Origin: Oscillospiraceae bacterium
GTDB lineage: Bacteria > Bacillota > Clostridia > Oscillospirales > Ruminococcaceae
Direction of reading: 5' to 3'
DNA: 32,416 nucleotides
NCBI GenBank assembly: GCA_022508825.1
Contig: JAFLUI010000017.1
Coordinates: 1 to 32,416, forward strand
Below are positions 31,166 through 32,416 of the stretch, piece by piece (positions within the stretch are counted from its first letter, which is position 1; the number at the start of each line of letters is the position of its first letter). The translations under genes were made by a program, and so were the position numbers. The notes under the pieces were generated by a model. That model had not been told where the DNA came from, did not search any database, and worked only from the letters and a program-made list of their open reading frames with translations.

Positions 31166-32416
31166 TCAATCACCTATCCTGCCTTCTTCGATCAGTGCCA
31201 GCAGCGCCTGCACATATTTCTCATTCAGCTGAGTTCCCGATACACGCTTCATTTCATTTATGACATCTTCAAGCGGCATCTTCTTTCTGTAGGGTCTTGT
31301 TGAATGCATAGCATCAAAAGTATCTGCCACAGCGATCATTTGTGCCACCTCGGGGATCTCATCTGCTGTCTTTCCGTTAGGATATCCCTTGCCGTCCATT
31401 CTTTCGTGGTGGTACCCTGCACCCAAAGCAAGCTCCGGCATGATCTCAACCTCTTTAAGGATATCATAACCATTAGAGGCGTGCTTTTTCATTATCACAA
31501 ACTCTTCATCTGTAAGCCTGCCGGGTTTATTCAGGATCTCGTTTGGTATGGTAATTTTTCCTACATCGTGCATCAGACCGATGTTATAGATATTTTCGAT
31601 CTCTGCCTCGCTGTATCCCGATCTTTCTGCTATCATTTTTGTATATTCCGCTACACGGAAGGAGTGACCGTTGGTATATTCATCTTTTATGTCAATGGTT
31701 TTTGCAAACGCCTGGATCATCTGTCTGATGAAGATCCTGTCCTCCTCCTCTTTCTTCAGCAGCTTTGCCATCTGATGACGGGTATAAGCTTTAGTAATAA
31801 AGAATATTATCACAGCGACCGCTGCCAATATGATCAGCCAGAACCATGCCTTCTCATAAAACGGCTTTTCCACTACAACATTTACGGCAATGGTGCTTAC
31901 CGGCTTTCCGGTCATGACATCAATGATCGACATATGGAAAACATACTCGCCGCTGTGAGGGCGTGTATACTCTATAGGCTTCATATCATGCTTGGCAACA
32001 ATGATCGGTTTGTCATCAAAGCCCTCCATATAGTAGCACACCTGAGGATCATGTGCATATGTCATAGCGTAAGCGTGTATCGAAAGACGCTTACAGTCGG
32101 AAGGAATGACGATGGGTTCTCCTTCTCTGACATATACCTCTTCGTCGTCTATTGTTATGAACGGAACAGTCAGCTTAGCATCATTCTTACCATTTCTCGC
32201 TGTGTTGATATTGATACTGCTGACACCCGATCCGCCTGCAATATACAATGTTCCGTCCGGTGAAATGTAATTTCTGGAGTTAGCTGTTGCGATACTTGGC
32301 AGTCCATTGCGGATATCATAAAAGGAATATACCAGATCTTCATCAGAGAGCAGAGTATCGCCGTTGACAAAATAGATACCGTTGCTGCTTAAAATCCAGA
32401 TGCCGCCCTGATTGTC
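31166..32416 (-). CDS. Propeller/Y_Y_Y sensor with HD-GYP phosphodiesterase output, 5' end outside window
   Basis: The frame is open to the right window edge, so the TTG at 32248 is internal, not the start. From the edge inward there are propeller-type repeats (GGIWILSSNGIYFVNG; YDIRNGLPS; YISPDGTLYIAGGSGVSSI), a Y_Y_Y-like domain (SIHAYAMTYAHDPQVCYYME; HSGEYVFHMSIIDVMTG), one membrane segment (AWFWLIILAAVAVIIFFITK) and a cytoplasmic HD-GYP domain with MHDVGKITIPNEIL, the downstream HH in GYHHERMDGKGYP and ADTFDAMHSTRPYR. The HD pair and GYP are intact, so it should hydrolyse cyclic di-GMP. Propeller plus Y_Y_Y sensors in gut anaerobes usually read external glycans. With the GGDEF regulator nearby, this locus encodes both synthesis and breakdown of the messenger. 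Confidence 0.93.
   Translation of the reverse strand, partial: DNQGGIWILSSNGIYFVNGDTLLSDEDLVYSFYDIRNGLPSIATANSRNYISPDGTLYIAGGSGVSSININTARNGKNDAKLTVPFITIDDEEVYVREGEPIVIPSDCKRLSIHAYAMTYAHDPQVCYYMEGFDDKPIIVAKHDMKPIEYTRPHSGEYVFHMSIIDVMTGKPVSTIAVNVVVEKPFYEKAWFWLIILAAVAVIIFFITKAYTRHQMAKLLKKEEEDRIFIRQMIQAFAKTIDIKDEYTNGHSFRVAEYTKMIAERSGYSEAEIENIYNIGLMHDVGKITIPNEILNKPGRLTDEEFVIMKKHASNGYDILKEVEIMPELALGAGYHHERMDGKGYPNGKTADEIPEVAQMIAVADTFDAMHSTRPYRKKMPLEDVINEMKRVSGTQLNEKYVQALLALIEEGRIGD

Noticed and set aside
32246-32248. Start of the HD-GYP gene at an in-frame TTG
   Set aside because: The frame stays open to the window edge and the upstream codons encode clear propeller motifs, so the TTG is internal.

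Overview
The window looks like a chromosomal segment from a low-to-moderate GC Gram-positive anaerobe of the Clostridia, most like Ruminococcus and its relatives in the Oscillospiraceae. This is inferred from strong AGGAGG-type ribosome binding sites, TTGACA/TATAAT promoters, a perfect CIRCE heat-shock operator, a YtrA-type GntR/ABC cassette, lipoproteins and S-layer-homology proteins. I see no rRNA, tRNA, phage, transposase or CRISPR array.

Layout. (1) 1-2288, plus strand: the 3' end of an ABC exporter/bacitracin-type cassette (ATPase fragment, ABC-2 permease, sensor kinase). (2) 2369-10119, minus strand: one operon read as MalF-like permease, MalG-like permease, very long-coiled-coil HlyD/MacA-like adaptor, MacB periplasmic-core protein without FtsX permease or ATPase, and a large solute-binding lipoprotein with an extra N-terminal domain. 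No ATPase gene is present. It is read from an extended -10 promoter with a pair of direct repeats 21 bp apart just upstream. (3) 10380-11237, plus strand: a polytopic membrane protein resembling YhfC without its catalytic motifs. (4) 11308-18153, minus strand: three tandem paralogous secreted proteins with two YcdB/YcdC-type domains and a C-terminal SLH region. (5) 18430-21133, plus strand: divergent YtrA-type GntR repressor, ABC ATPase and two membrane subunits, with a perfect inverted repeat over the promoter; then a membrane protein with its own consensus promoter (21205-22062).

(6) 22121-22891: a small heat-shock protein (Hsp20) with a CIRCE operator. Between operator and gene lies a roughly 195-bp block made of six perfect short hairpins enclosed by an outer inverted repeat. 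This is the most unusual nucleotide-level structure in the window. The CIRCE operator also encodes the last codons of the upstream gene.

(7) 22872-32416, minus strand: a signalling run. A sensor with propeller, Y_Y_Y and HD-GYP domains (cut by the window edge) is followed, after a terminator, by a closely packed operon: hybrid histidine kinase with receiver and Hpt, DegV-type lipid-binding protein, response regulator with a GGDEF domain plus a degenerate second GGDEF, a two-TM helical protein, a membrane-anchored protein fusing a solute-binding-like region to a VWA domain, and a helical soluble protein. The arrangement suggests c-di-GMP-linked phosphorelay signalling coupled to a VWA/solute-binding surface module whose function I cannot name.

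The best candidates for an undescribed system are the mixed importer/adaptor operon in (2), the signalling-VWA module in (7) and the palindrome block in (6).
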